NCBI GenBank assembly: GCA_043775925.1
Contig: JAYVRW010000425.1
Location: 1 to 37,205 of the forward strand
Reading direction: 5' to 3'
From: JAFDVL01 sp043775925
Lineage (GTDB): Bacteria; Acidobacteriota; Blastocatellia; RBC074
DNA: 37,205 nucleotides
Part shown: piece by piece, positions 17,001 to 25,052 of the stretch
How positions within the stretch are numbered: position 1 is the stretch's first letter
Layout of the letters: the number at the start of each line of letters is the position of its first letter
Position numbers and translations under genes: made by a program
Notes under the pieces: model-generated
What the model was told of the DNA's origin: nothing
The model's database searches: none
What the model saw: the letters and a program-made list of their open reading frames with translations, nothing else

Positions 17001-17604
17001 AATACGCCAACTGTTTTTTGCCTTCATCGGTTTTGCCGGAGCGGAGCAGCGCCGTTCCTAAATTGTAAGCCGCCGTCGCGTTATAAGGTTCGTTATCCAG
17101 ACCGCGTTGATAAAAAGGAATAGCTTGTTCGTACTTTTGCTGCGCGGAATAAATTTGTCCGATTTGAATATTCGTCGTCGCATCCTTCGGATCAATTTCT
17201 ACGACTTTGGTGAATTCCTTAATGGCTTCGTCGTAGTTGTTTTGATTCTTCAACGCGAGTCCCAAAACATAATGCGCATGCGGGCTGTTCGGCATTAACT
17301 TGATCGCAGCGCGGGCGGCTTCTTCGGCTTGCGGAAGCTTGGCATCAAAGAACGAAGCAATCGCCAAATCAATTTGTCCGAGCGCAAAACTCGCATCCTT
17401 GTCGGTCGCTTGTTTGAAAGTTTTCGCAGCTTCTTCAGGCTTGAATTGTTCGAGGTACGCGATGCCGATATTGATTTGCCGGTAGAGTTCTTCGCGCGCT
17501 TCGGGGGAAATTGGTTTTGCTTGTGCGCCGTTGACGGAGCGTAAATTGACGACAACAGCAATTGCACAGGACAAAACGAGCAGGGCTAAAAACTTTATTT
17601 TCAT
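14026..17604 (-). CDS. Exported TPR / FG-GAP / ASPIC-UnbV giant protein (CRTAC1-like)
   Basis: A 1192-residue exported protein. A signal peptide spans about residues 1-29. TPR helices follow to about residue 220 (IQIGQIYSAQQKYEQAIPFY and similar). Residues 285-650 carry at least six FG-GAP/VCBS blades with calcium-type loops such as DYDADDKLDVF, DFDNDGKQDIF, DADHDGDLDIF, DLNKDGFTDFY and DLNGDGAIDF. An ASPIC/UnbV-type segment (LNFGLGSRTKVDALQLLWPSG) comes next. The last 450 residues are beta-rich, with CPILYAWNG, and have no domain I can name. Start ATG 17604 is preceded by GAGG. The likely location is the periplasm or cell surface, acting as a scaffold or binding protein; ligand unknown. Confidence 0.9.
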   Translation of the reverse strand: MKIKFLALLVLSCAIAVVVNLRSVNGAQAKPISPEAREELYRQINIGIAYLEQFKPEEAAKTFKQATDKDASFALGQIDLAIASFFDAKLPQAEEAARAAIKLMPNSPHAHYVLGLALKNQNNYDEAIKEFTKVVEIDPKDATTNIQIGQIYSAQQKYEQAIPFYQRGLDNEPYNATAAYNLGTALLRSGKTDEGKKQLAYFSKLRATNYKAELGNKYGEVGRYAEAVAGTGAEPDLVNKNAPEVKFVDATKEMNLNAQFANKPLSSALNRKLTKAEFEAAKPDLVSAFSSSIGLCDYDADDKLDVFVTGIGKDNKPFAQLFHNDGGKFSDVTAKSKITLSNPASGAVFGDFDNDGKQDIFVFGYNLLTLYKGNGDGSFIDITANVGLPVNNNNAWALTAAFVDADHDGDLDIFVGNFADLTQFPTGKSEAIFPDDFAGTPNKLFRNNGEKDGKWSFTDDTEKSGLGGGANKTTAVVCTDFDNHRDVDFFVVNYGAPVQLFANHRDGSFKDVAQQVGLTETVKALSVAAADLNKDGFTDFYFANQDELTQASLVSYISDGRGGFKKWATAKTGGGVGGSAKDLPKMMQALDYDNDGLLDVISFSQSHLIMEKNAGLVINLGIRRVFMAITFPTKQSGDSHALATGDLNGDGAIDFITIDIGGNLIVLHPATASKNYVAVSIKALTSNKNGIGTKAILRSGSLQQKLELYASSPAPAAAGLNFGLGSRTKVDALQLLWPSGIVQSELDVKAGQLNKFEELDRKGTSCPILYAWNGSEYSFVTDFMGGCAIGMREAGNTWSVPDTDEYVRVTGEQLKERDGKLSIRMNNQLEEVLYFDAVKLLAVDHPADTEIYPNEKLLPGPPYTPFSIYSVKAPRPPVSALDDKGNNILPLISKIDQQYPTNFEKLKFKGYSNEHAMELDLGKDARNAKRPLLLLSAWIDYADSSSNLAASQAGVTITPPYLQVKNKKGEWQTVIEQMGFPAGLTKTMTVDLTGKFLTQDSHVRIVTSMRIFWDQILVDATDGKAPTKITRLDPMTADLHWGGFPRELSLDKFGLKAYDYRMIDPTSPWKAHIGNYTRYGDVKALLLAPEDMYVITRNGDEMQIDFDATKLPKLTNGWKRDYLVYADGFGKDMDINAARPDTVGELPFHKMKSYPYAPGESYPTDEKHLEYLRKYNTRSVGVQTQAMWRGVR

Positions 17605-17710
17605 GATTGATGACCTCAGAAACAGCGCAGGAAAACCTTCCATTAAAATTTAAGGATGGGAATCGTTGGGCGAACAGCATAACAAATCAGTGGGAGTGGA
17701 TTCAAATGGG

Positions 17711-17894
17711 AGAATTTTTAGCCGCGAATTACACGAATTTTCACGAATTCATTTTAGACAGGATAGACAAGATTTTTCAGGATGAACAAGTAATCAATCG
17801 TATGATTTATTAATCCTGAACATCTTGCTATCAATCATGTAAATCCTGTCAAAAATCTTCGTGCAAATTCGCGTAATTCACGGCTAAGAATTCT
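17711..17894. repeat. 184-bp imperfect inverted repeat element
   Basis: The outer arms 17711-17747 and 17858-17894 are 37-base reverse complements with 4 mismatches (core TAGCCG-GAATTAC-CGAATTT-CACGAA). Inner segments with GACAGGAT and TCAGGAT pair as well, so almost the whole 184 bp folds on itself. It fills the divergent gap between the FG-GAP gene (start 17604) and the LOG-family gene (start 17981). There is no transposase frame inside. Confidence 0.82.
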
Positions 17895-17980
17895 CTCTGC
17901 ACAATTCTTTTGCTACAGCGCAGACTATTTGTGATAATCGCCGCTCGCGTTTTTGCGAGACCTTCCAATGGAGAAAAAGC

Positions 17981-18700
17981 ATGGCGAAGAAAAGTAAACG
18001 GATGGGACAAGACGGCGTAACTTCGGATTCAAGTTTGCTGGAAGTCCCGAATAAATCTCAGCAGGATTTTACGGATACTGATCCCTGGCGAATTTTTAAG
18101 ATCATGGGCGAATTCATTGAAGGTTTTGATGATCTCGCACATATTCCTCCGGGCGTTTCGCTCTTTGGTTCAGCCCGACTTAAACCTGATAGTAAATACT
18201 ATGCTGCGGCTGTCGAAACCGGACGTTTACTGGCGAAGGCGAACTACGCGGTGATTACTGGCGGCGGCCCCGGCATTATGGAAGCAGGCAACAAAGGCGC
18301 GCACGAAGCCAGAGGAATTTCAATCGGAGCCAATATTGAATTACCTTTTGAACAAGCGCCGAACCCCTATCAATCCTTGTCCATGACGTTCAATTACTTT
18401 TTTGTGCGCAAGGTCATGTTCGTCAAATATTCTGTCGCGTTTATTATTTTTCCTGGTGGGTTTGGCACGATGGATGAATTGTTTGAAGCGCTGACTTTGA
18501 TTCAAACGAAAAAGATTCATAACTTTCCGGTGATTCTTTTTGGTAAGGAATTCTGGGGCGGATTGATTGATTGGATTAAAGATCAAATGTTGGGCAACGC
18601 GACGATTTCACCGGAAGATTTGAATTTGTTATTTGTGACGGATTCTCCGCAGGAAGCTGTAGATGTCGTGATTCGCAGTCAGGAAATAGTAGCGAAGTAA
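17981..18700 (+). CDS. LOG-family (TIGR00730) phosphoribohydrolase-like protein
   Basis: A 239-residue Rossmann-fold protein of the LOG/lysine-decarboxylase-like family, whose characterised members release the base from nucleoside 5'-monophosphates (cytokinin riboside form or purine nucleotides). Conserved motifs are GGGPG at residues 94-98 within TGGGPGIMEAGNKGA, and PGGFGTMDELFEAL starting at P158. Both belong to the active site. The N-terminal 45 residues are a charged extension. The physiological substrate here is unknown. A short AT-rich stretch with GGAG precedes the ATG. Confidence 0.9.
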   Translation: MAKKSKRMGQDGVTSDSSLLEVPNKSQQDFTDTDPWRIFKIMGEFIEGFDDLAHIPPGVSLFGSARLKPDSKYYAAAVETGRLLAKANYAVITGGGPGIMEAGNKGAHEARGISIGANIELPFEQAPNPYQSLSMTFNYFFVRKVMFVKYSVAFIIFPGGFGTMDELFEALTLIQTKKIHNFPVILFGKEFWGGLIDWIKDQMLGNATISPEDLNLLFVTDSPQEAVDVVIRSQEIVAK

Positions 18701-18708
18701 GGTTTGTC

Positions 18709-18886
18709 TTTTTCTATTAGCCCAGTCCGTTTACGGCTGGGTCGGATTGCGAAATATTTATTTCAGCCCGATTTATCGGGCTTGCGAAGAGTTTTAGCTA
18801 AAGCGTATTGGAAGCCCGCTGAACCGGGCTGAATGTGCTTCTCTCAACCTTTTCCCAGCCGTAAACGGGCTGGGCTAACAGAAAAA
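18709..18886. repeat. MITE-like palindromic element upstream of thiE
   Basis: The 33-base ends (18709-18741 and 18854-18886) are reverse complements with 2 mismatches; the core is GTTTACGGCTGGG and CCCAGCCGTAAAC. Between them lie two further small palindromes, AGCCCGAT/ATCGGGCT (18765-18782) and AGCCCG/CGGGCT (18813-18830). The element is about 178 bp, starts 9 bases after the LOG gene and stops 9 bases before the thiE ATG. It has no coding capacity, so any mobility would depend on an enzyme elsewhere. Confidence 0.8.
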
Positions 18887-18895
18887 ATTTGGATC

Positions 18896-19558
18896 ATGCT
18901 TCAATCAAAACTTTACGCGATTACTGATCCGCAGCTCTCGAATTGTACGCACGTTGAAATTGTTGAACGCATGTTGGCGGGCGGCGTTCGCATCATTCAA
19001 CTACGGGATAAAGAATTGAGATCGAAAGAATTCTTCGATGCGGCGCGTGATTGCCTGAAGCTGACACAGGCGGCAAAGGCGATATTAATTATTAATGATC
19101 GTGTCGAAATTGCGCAGGCAGCAGGAGTGGATGGCGTTCATTTGGGGCAAGATGATTTAAGTGTGGAAGAAGCGCGTGCAGTTTTGGGGGCGAACAAAAT
19201 CATCGGGATTTCGACGCATTCAATCGCGCAGGTTGAGGCGGCTTTGAAAACTTCAGCCAATTATATTGCAGTGGGGCCAGTCTATTCGACGACGACCAAA
19301 GAAGATGCCGATCCGGTTGTCGGTCTTGAATTAGTAAAGCAAGCGAGAGCCTTGACTTCATTGCCGATTGTAGCGATTGGCGGCATTACGCTGGAACGTG
19401 TGCCCGAAGTTATTTCCGCCGGAGCCTTAAGTATTGCGATGATTTCTGCGTTGTATCCACTGCCTGAATTTTCCAAAAATGACTTCGCCGCAATGATGTC
19501 CGCGAAGCCTGATATTGAAGGCAGTGTTAAGAAAATTTTGGAAGTGTTAGGAGAATAG
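18896..19558 (+). CDS. thiE: Thiamine-phosphate synthase ThiE
   Basis: A 220-residue TIM-barrel enzyme that joins hydroxymethylpyrimidine diphosphate and thiazole phosphate into thiamine phosphate. Family blocks are LYAITDPQL at the start, GGVRIIQLRDKE, LIINDRVEIA, GVDGVHLGQDDL, IGISTHS, YIAVGPVYSTTTK and IVAIGGIT. I use ATG 18896 because it opens directly into the first barrel strand. The longer frame from 18833 would translate the repeat element. No riboswitch is visible between the LOG gene and thiE, unlike thiC. Its stop codon lies inside the next palindromic repeat. Confidence 0.95.
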   Translation: MLQSKLYAITDPQLSNCTHVEIVERMLAGGVRIIQLRDKELRSKEFFDAARDCLKLTQAAKAILIINDRVEIAQAAGVDGVHLGQDDLSVEEARAVLGANKIIGISTHSIAQVEAALKTSANYIAVGPVYSTTTKEDADPVVGLELVKQARALTSLPIVAIGGITLERVPEVISAGALSIAMISALYPLPEFSKNDFAAMMSAKPDIEGSVKKILEVLGE

Positions 19559-19644
19559 ACCACGGATTGCACAGATTTAGCGGATTAACGCAGATTATTT
19601 CAGATCAGCGAAAATCCGCCTCATCCGCGCAATCTGTGGTCTAT
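19555..19644. repeat. Inverted repeat containing both convergent stop codons
   Basis: Arms of 30 bases (19555-19584 and 19615-19644) pair imperfectly, sharing ATAGACCAC at the ends and GCGGA inside. The terminal ATAG supplies the TAG of thiE (19556-19558). The opposite CTAT supplies the TAG of btuB (19641-19643). It probably works as a bidirectional hairpin between the two convergent genes. Confidence 0.82.
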
Positions 19645-22226
19645 TTCTTACTCAAATTAAATTTCATTCCCACTGAGAAATTCAACCGATACGCCGGATA
19701 GCCCAGCACTTCCTGATAATTTTGATTGAGTAGATTTTCGATCCGTGCGAACGCTGTCAGATACGGCGTGAATTTGTAACTGCTCGCTACATCAACTTTT
19801 TGGTAGCCTTTACTATTCGCAAAACGCGAGAATGTTACTGGATCAACATCACGCCTCTGCCCGATAAAAAATCCATCCAGATTGAATGCAAATTTTTCAG
19901 CCGTCCACGCGACATTGATTGCGCTGGAATGCTTCGGACGACGCAGCAATGAAAATCCAACTTCAGGGTTCGGAACTAATTTAAGCGTTCCATAATCAAT
20001 GATGGCGGCAGCGGCAATTAATTTGGAATCGGTCAAGGTGTAATTCCCATTCAAGCTCAGATTTCGTGTAGGGCGAATAGCTACGCTTAATTCAAGGCCG
20101 CGAGCGCGAGCGCGATCATTGTTGACGAAGCTGGTCAGAACTCCGGTTGAAGTTTTAATGGGGCCGCCGAAGCTGGCAGGATCACCGACATACGCAATTT
20201 GATCGCGGAAATAATTGGCGAAAAATGTGGCTTCGAGGCGCACGCGATCACGCCAGAAAAGTTGCTCAACTCCAGCATCGAAACTTTGCGCGCGCTCCGG
20301 CTTCAAGCCCGGATTGCCGAGGAAATATGAATTCGGGCTGAAAGTTTCGACGAGCGTTGGAGCTTTAATTCCTGTGCCGTAACTCGTGCGGAATTTTGTG
20401 GCACCGAAATTATCATCGCCTTTTCGGGCTACGATCAAAGCCGCAATTTTAGGCGTAGTTTTTGTCCCAAACCCGACGCTGCCAGTAAACGGCGCTGAGC
20501 CGAGTCCTTTCAAAACAGTTGCAAAACTGGCAGGCAAATCCGTTCGATTATTTTCGACTCTCACGCCTGCGGTTAAGACAAAACGCGAAGCCGCAAAAAA
20601 TTGATTCTGCACAAAAAAGCCAATGTTTCTTCGGTTTGGAGCGACTCTGCTCCCGCTGTCAAAAACTGCGCTTTCTTTTTCGTATTCAATTCCGGCAGAC
20701 AATAAATTGCTGTGCGGCAAAACTAAGTCGCTTTGATAACGAAGCCCGCGCCGCTTCTGATGATTATTGAAAAACGAAACGAAATCGTTGAAGGCAAAAT
20801 TGGTATCAACAGGCGTATTCGGTTTGGTTAAATCCTGTGCTATAGGATCAAGTCCAAGCTGATTATTCTCAGCGAAGACAAAGGAAAATTGTTGATGCCA
20901 CAACCGCGAAGTTTGATCGTCAAGCTTAATTCCCGTAGCGATTCTGCGGCGTCGCGCACGTTCGTCGGGGTCAGAAAAATACTTTGCAGTTGCGCCGGGT
21001 ACGCCTAAGCCGGAATTTCCGCTACGAGCCATGAAGCGCAAAGTTGTGCGCTCATTAAAACGATAACCGAGGTTCGCCGAAGCCGTCCGGTTTTGATAAT
21101 CATCGTTGCGACCGCGTCCGTTGGTGCGCAGATGCGCGAAGCTGGCGGAATAATCAAAGCCGTTATTCGCACCGGAAATTTTGGCTACCTGACGATTAAA
21201 AGCGAAGCTGCCGCCTTCGGCTGAGAGTTCAATTTCAGGCGTCGAACTTGTGCCGCGCTTCGTGATGAATTGCAGTACGCCGCTCATTGCGTCAGAGCCG
21301 TAGAGCGCACTGTTTGAGCCGCGCACGAATTCAATTCGCTCAGCATTTTCGGTCGTAAAATCTGACAAATCAAAAGCGCCACCGGCGTCGTTGAGCGGGA
21401 TACCATCTACTAAAACTTTGGTGTAATCCGATTCGCCGCCACGCACAAAAATTGAAGTCACTCCACCGCGTCGCGCCGTTTGCATCACACTTATGCCAGG
21501 CGATGAGCGTAAGGTGTCGAGTACCTGCGAACGCTGCGAACGGGCTAAATCATTGGCTGAAATTACATACGCGCTGGCCGGAGTTTCGGATAAATTATTG
21601 TCTGTCCGCGTCGCTGAAACAATGATCGAATCGTTGATCGCTGCGACTTGAAGTATAATTTGCAGGACAGGCGCAGCAGAATTTCCATTGATGGTAATTT
21701 TTTGTGCGCCGCCAATTTGAATCATTCCTTCGGCTTCGGCGGTGATGGAATAATCTCCACTTTGTAAATCAGGCAAGGTGAATTCGCCGTTTTTATCAGT
21801 CGTGATTTCACGAACGATGGAGCCGCTGGCGTTTCGCACAATGATCCGAGCGTTTTTAATTTGCTTATTTTCAGGATCGGAAACGGTACTTGTGCGTTGA
21901 GCGTAAACGTTCGCAGCGAAGGTAAGAATTAATAATATAGAAAGGAATCTCGGTAAGGATTTTAGCCCGCAAAGCGGGTGCAAGCATAAAGCCTGGGGTG
22001 GAGCGCATGAGCGCGAAACCCCAGGAATATTGGCGATTGTGATTGTAGCCCGCGAAGCGGGTGATAGATTGGATGGCTGTCGCCCGACTTCGCGGGCTAA
22101 TGAATTCAATGCAAAATCAACCTGGGGTTCCGGCTTCGCTTTCACCCCAGGCTTTATGCTGTCGCCCGACTTCGCGGGCTGAATTCGGACTGAATGTATA
22201 AGTTTTTTTAGGGCGGTGAATTTCAT
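19641..22226 (-). CDS. btuB: TonB-dependent outer-membrane receptor, BtuB-type
   Basis: An 861-residue receptor for energy-coupled uptake across the outer membrane, presumably of cobalamins given its operon. The order is: start MKFTALKK, a repeat-encoded stretch (about residues 13-88), a signal-peptide-like core (FLSILLILTFAANVYAQ, F94-Q110), a carboxypeptidase-like regulatory domain (about 115-195), a TonB plug (VISANDLARSQ to VLVDGIPLND), then the 22-strand barrel. The ATG overlaps the btuCD stop as ATGA, which supports translational coupling and this start. The N-terminal extension is odd, because it puts 90 residues before the hydrophobic core. A TTG at residue 82 could give a normal signal peptide. 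Confidence 0.88.
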   Translation of the reverse strand: MKFTALKKLIHSVRIQPAKSGDSIKPGVKAKPEPQVDFALNSLAREVGRQPSNLSPASRATITIANIPGVSRSCAPPQALCLHPLCGLKSLPRFLSILLILTFAANVYAQRTSTVSDPENKQIKNARIIVRNASGSIVREITTDKNGEFTLPDLQSGDYSITAEAEGMIQIGGAQKITINGNSAAPVLQIILQVAAINDSIIVSATRTDNNLSETPASAYVISANDLARSQRSQVLDTLRSSPGISVMQTARRGGVTSIFVRGGESDYTKVLVDGIPLNDAGGAFDLSDFTTENAERIEFVRGSNSALYGSDAMSGVLQFITKRGTSSTPEIELSAEGGSFAFNRQVAKISGANNGFDYSASFAHLRTNGRGRNDDYQNRTASANLGYRFNERTTLRFMARSGNSGLGVPGATAKYFSDPDERARRRRIATGIKLDDQTSRLWHQQFSFVFAENNQLGLDPIAQDLTKPNTPVDTNFAFNDFVSFFNNHQKRRGLRYQSDLVLPHSNLLSAGIEYEKESAVFDSGSRVAPNRRNIGFFVQNQFFAASRFVLTAGVRVENNRTDLPASFATVLKGLGSAPFTGSVGFGTKTTPKIAALIVARKGDDNFGATKFRTSYGTGIKAPTLVETFSPNSYFLGNPGLKPERAQSFDAGVEQLFWRDRVRLEATFFANYFRDQIAYVGDPASFGGPIKTSTGVLTSFVNNDRARARGLELSVAIRPTRNLSLNGNYTLTDSKLIAAAAIIDYGTLKLVPNPEVGFSLLRRPKHSSAINVAWTAEKFAFNLDGFFIGQRRDVDPVTFSRFANSKGYQKVDVASSYKFTPYLTAFARIENLLNQNYQEVLGYPAYRLNFSVGMKFNLSKK
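21963..22190. repeat. Pair of inverted REP-like copies inside btuB 5' region
   Basis: Two copies of one element lie head to head. Each has an AGCCCGC-GCGGG type hairpin, the shared string AGCATAAAGCCTGGGG, and a CCTGGGGT/ACCCCAGG hairpin. One copy reads rightwards from 21963 and the other leftwards from about 22180. Further AGCCCGCGAAG words lie at about 22046-22060 and 22082-22099. The pair is translated in frame as residues 13-88 of btuB without a stop codon. Confidence 0.85.
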
Positions 22227-24118
22227 TGGTTTGTTTTTCCTCTATTGATCGTAATGATTGGCTTTCCGGTGTTTGGATGATGATTGACGCTGAGTTTCGT
22301 TTCGAATAAATCACTCAATAAATCAGCGGTCATGACTTCATCGGGTTTTCCAAGTGCGAGAATTTTTCCGTGCTTGAGTAAGGCTACGCGGTCGGCAAAT
22401 TCTGCCGCTAAATTGATTTCGTGTGTGACAAAAAGAATGCCGAGCTGATATTGATGCGCGAGCTGCCTGACTAATTCCAGTAACGAAAATTGATGGGCTA
22501 AATCGAGGTTGGCGGTTGGCTCATCCAGCAAAAGAATTTGTGGTTGTTGGGCGAGTGCGCGAGCCAGAACTACGCGCTGTTTTTCGCCACTGGAAAGTTG
22601 ATTAAATGATCGGTGCTTAAATTGTGTTGCATTGGTCGCAGCTAATGTTTGCAGGGCAATTTCAATATCCGAAGGCGAGTCAAAACCGATGCCTGCGGTC
22701 TGAGCGAATCTTCCGGCTAAGATATATTCAAGCGCCGTCAGTGGAAAATGTAATTCTTCGGCTTGTGCTACAAGGGCGATTTGCTGCGCGATTTCTCGCC
22801 GTGAAAATTCACTGATATTTTTTCCCTGCCACAATACTGAACCGGAGTTTGGCTGTAATTTTCCGGCTGCCAAATTCAGCAACGTAGATTTTCCCGCGCC
22901 GTTTTGCCCAAGCAAGGCGACCACTTCGCCCGATTTAATTTCGAGGTTAATTTGCGTAAGAATTTGGCGCGAATAACCAAAGCTGACATTATTCAAGTTG
23001 AGCAAAGTTTGACCCGCTACAGAACCAGAATTCCACAACGTCGAACTAATAATTTCCGTATCACCCCGTCGCTCTATCGCCCTTTCTCCCCGTCTCGAAT
23101 TCCATTTCCCCAGCAATAAATAAACCAACACTGGAGCGCCAATCAGCGCGGTAATCGCTCCTGTCGGTAATTCGCGCGGAGCAATGGCGGTGCGGGCGGT
23201 CGTGTCTGCCAGCAGAACAAGTAAAGCTCCGGCGAAGGCTGAAGCGGGAATTACTAAGCGATTGTCCGTGCCGCTGGCAAGGCGCACGAGGTGCGGTACG
23301 ACCAGGCCGACATAGCCAATCGCGCCACTGGTGGAAACTGCGGCGGCGGTCAATAAAGACGCGGTGATGAAGACAATCCAGCGGACGCGATTTGTTTCAA
23401 CTCCCAGCGCAAACGCATCGCGTTCACCCGTCATCATCAAGTTCAGAGCGCGGGAATTGGCGAATAAAGTTACGGCTCCGATGACGACGGCAAAAAATAA
23501 AAACGCAATGAATTCACTGCTGCCGCTGGATAAATCTCCAAGCAGCCAGAACGTAATATTCCGCAATTTTAAATCATCCGCGAGCGTCGTCAGCAAAACC
23601 ATCAACGAACCAAGCAGTGTTGAAATGACTACGCCCGCGAGGATCAGTCGCGCCGGATCGTCTCCGCGCCGACCAAGCAAATACACGACAAAAGTTGCGG
23701 TAGCGGCTCCCGCAAAACTGAGCAATGGACGCGCCAACGAAAATTGTGAAGCGAACATGATGCCGACAATTGCGCCGAGCGCTGCGCCGCTTGAAACGCC
23801 CAGCACATAAGGATCGGCCAGCGGATTTCTGAGCAGTGCCTGAAACGCCGCGCCTGCCATCGCCAACGCTGCGCCTGAGCCAATCGCCAAAATAATGCGC
23901 GGCAAACGCAAGCCGAAAATGATGACTTCCTGCTCGCGTGAAAGTGATCCCAATAAAATATTTGCCAATGAAATATGCTCGCTGCCAAGTGAAAGCGAAA
24001 TGATGAAGGCGAAAATCAGCGCGAAGAAAAGCACAGCAATCACCAGAGCGGCACGGCGTTTAGTTAAATACGCGTTACTCAATTCAACTCCTGAATTTGT
24101 GCTTGCCTTACTTGCCAT
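22223..24118 (-). CDS. btuCD: Fused cobalamin ABC transporter permease-ATPase (BtuC-BtuD)
   Basis: A single 631-residue chain holding both transporter parts. Residues 20-345 are a FecCD/BtuC permease with about ten membrane helices (GLRLPRIILAIGSGAALAMAG and GAALGAIVG are family blocks). Residues 375-631 are the ATPase, with Walker A GQNGAGKST at 404-412, signature LSSGEKQRV, Walker B ILLLDEPT and the switch His in FVTHE. Normally these are two genes. The start overlaps btuF by 11 bp and the stop overlaps btuB by 4 bp. The riboswitch points to cobalamin, but siderophore systems share the fold. Confidence 0.93.
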   Translation of the reverse strand: MASKASTNSGVELSNAYLTKRRAALVIAVLFFALIFAFIISLSLGSEHISLANILLGSLSREQEVIIFGLRLPRIILAIGSGAALAMAGAAFQALLRNPLADPYVLGVSSGAALGAIVGIMFASQFSLARPLLSFAGAATATFVVYLLGRRGDDPARLILAGVVISTLLGSLMVLLTTLADDLKLRNITFWLLGDLSSGSSEFIAFLFFAVVIGAVTLFANSRALNLMMTGERDAFALGVETNRVRWIVFITASLLTAAAVSTSGAIGYVGLVVPHLVRLASGTDNRLVIPASAFAGALLVLLADTTARTAIAPRELPTGAITALIGAPVLVYLLLGKWNSRRGERAIERRGDTEIISSTLWNSGSVAGQTLLNLNNVSFGYSRQILTQINLEIKSGEVVALLGQNGAGKSTLLNLAAGKLQPNSGSVLWQGKNISEFSRREIAQQIALVAQAEELHFPLTALEYILAGRFAQTAGIGFDSPSDIEIALQTLAATNATQFKHRSFNQLSSGEKQRVVLARALAQQPQILLLDEPTANLDLAHQFSLLELVRQLAHQYQLGILFVTHEINLAAEFADRVALLKHGKILALGKPDEVMTADLLSDLFETKLSVNHHPNTGKPIITINRGKTNQ

Positions 24119-25025
24119 GAATCTTTTTTTCCAGTTCAGCTAAACCCTCGACGATGCGTGGCCCCGGACGATCAATCAGGTCGGGATTGATCGTGACGAT
24201 GCGATTATTTTTGACGGCGGGAGTTGTGCTGAAAGCATTTTTGACGGCTTCGAGATTTACGATTTCGGAGCCGTGACTTTCGGGAAGAATAATGACTTCG
24301 GGTGCGCGGGCAATGACCGTCTCACGCGAAAATTGCGGATAGTCGGTGGCCTCTGCACCAGAAATGGATATGCCACCAGCCAGATTTATCAGGTCGTTAA
24401 TGAAGGTATTTTTTCCGGCTGTGATGAGTGGGGAAAGTTGTAAGACATAAAGAACTCGCGGACGCTGTTCAGTTGGCTCAATGGATTTGATCTGCTGCTG
24501 CATGGACGAAGCCAATTTTTCAGCGCGGTCACTGGTTCCAGTTACTGCTCCGAGTTTACCAATTGAAGTGATTACCTCTGTAACAGTACGCGGATTTGTA
24601 ATGTAGACAGGAATCGCCAGTTGATCCAATTGGTGTGTAATTTTTTCCAACTGACTGGAAGTTGAAAGTAAGACCAAATCCGGCTTAAGCGCGATGATGC
24701 GTTCAAGATTGGGTTTGATGGTGTCACCGATTTTTTCTTTGGTTTTAGCTTCGGCGGGAAAATCGCAATAAGTCGTGACTCCGATGACACGTTCGCCAAG
24801 TCCGAGTGCAAATAATGTCTCGGTAATATTTGGCGCCAGAGAAATAATTCGGCTGGGGGATTTTGAGACAGAAATCCTGCGCCCTAAATCATCAGTGTGA
24901 ATTTGATAATTGGCAAGATTTGGGGTTTCAGCCTCCCGTGACCGACAGCCCGGAAAGAGCAATAAGCTTAAAAATATTACGTAAAAGAAAGGACGTAGCG
25001 AAATGGGGCAGCGCATAAATTTCAA
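24108..25025 (-). CDS. btuF: Cobalamin-binding periplasmic lipoprotein BtuF
   Basis: A 305-residue substrate-binding protein of the PF01497 class, expected to deliver B12 from the periplasm to the BtuCD fusion. A signal sequence ends at a lipobox-like FPGC (C27), so it is probably a lipoprotein. Family blocks are RISVSKSPSRIISLAPNITE, LGLGERVIGVTTYCDFP, IGDTIKPNLERIIALKPDLVL and the late PEVIILPESHG. The start at 25025 has a possible alternative ATG three codons later. It is the first gene of the B12 operon, after riboswitch and terminator. Confidence 0.92.
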   Translation of the reverse strand: MKFMRCPISLRPFFYVIFLSLLLFPGCRSREAETPNLANYQIHTDDLGRRISVSKSPSRIISLAPNITETLFALGLGERVIGVTTYCDFPAEAKTKEKIGDTIKPNLERIIALKPDLVLLSTSSQLEKITHQLDQLAIPVYITNPRTVTEVITSIGKLGAVTGTSDRAEKLASSMQQQIKSIEPTEQRPRVLYVLQLSPLITAGKNTFINDLINLAGGISISGAEATDYPQFSRETVIARAPEVIILPESHGSEIVNLEAVKNAFSTTPAVKNNRIVTINPDLIDRPGPRIVEGLAELEKKIHGK

Positions 25026-25052
25026 TAAATTTCTACGCTTCTGGAAAAAGAA

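Noticed and set aside
18833..18895. Upstream-extended start of thiE
   Set aside because: These 21 codons translate the arm of a palindromic repeat; the ThiE fold begins at the ATG at 18896.
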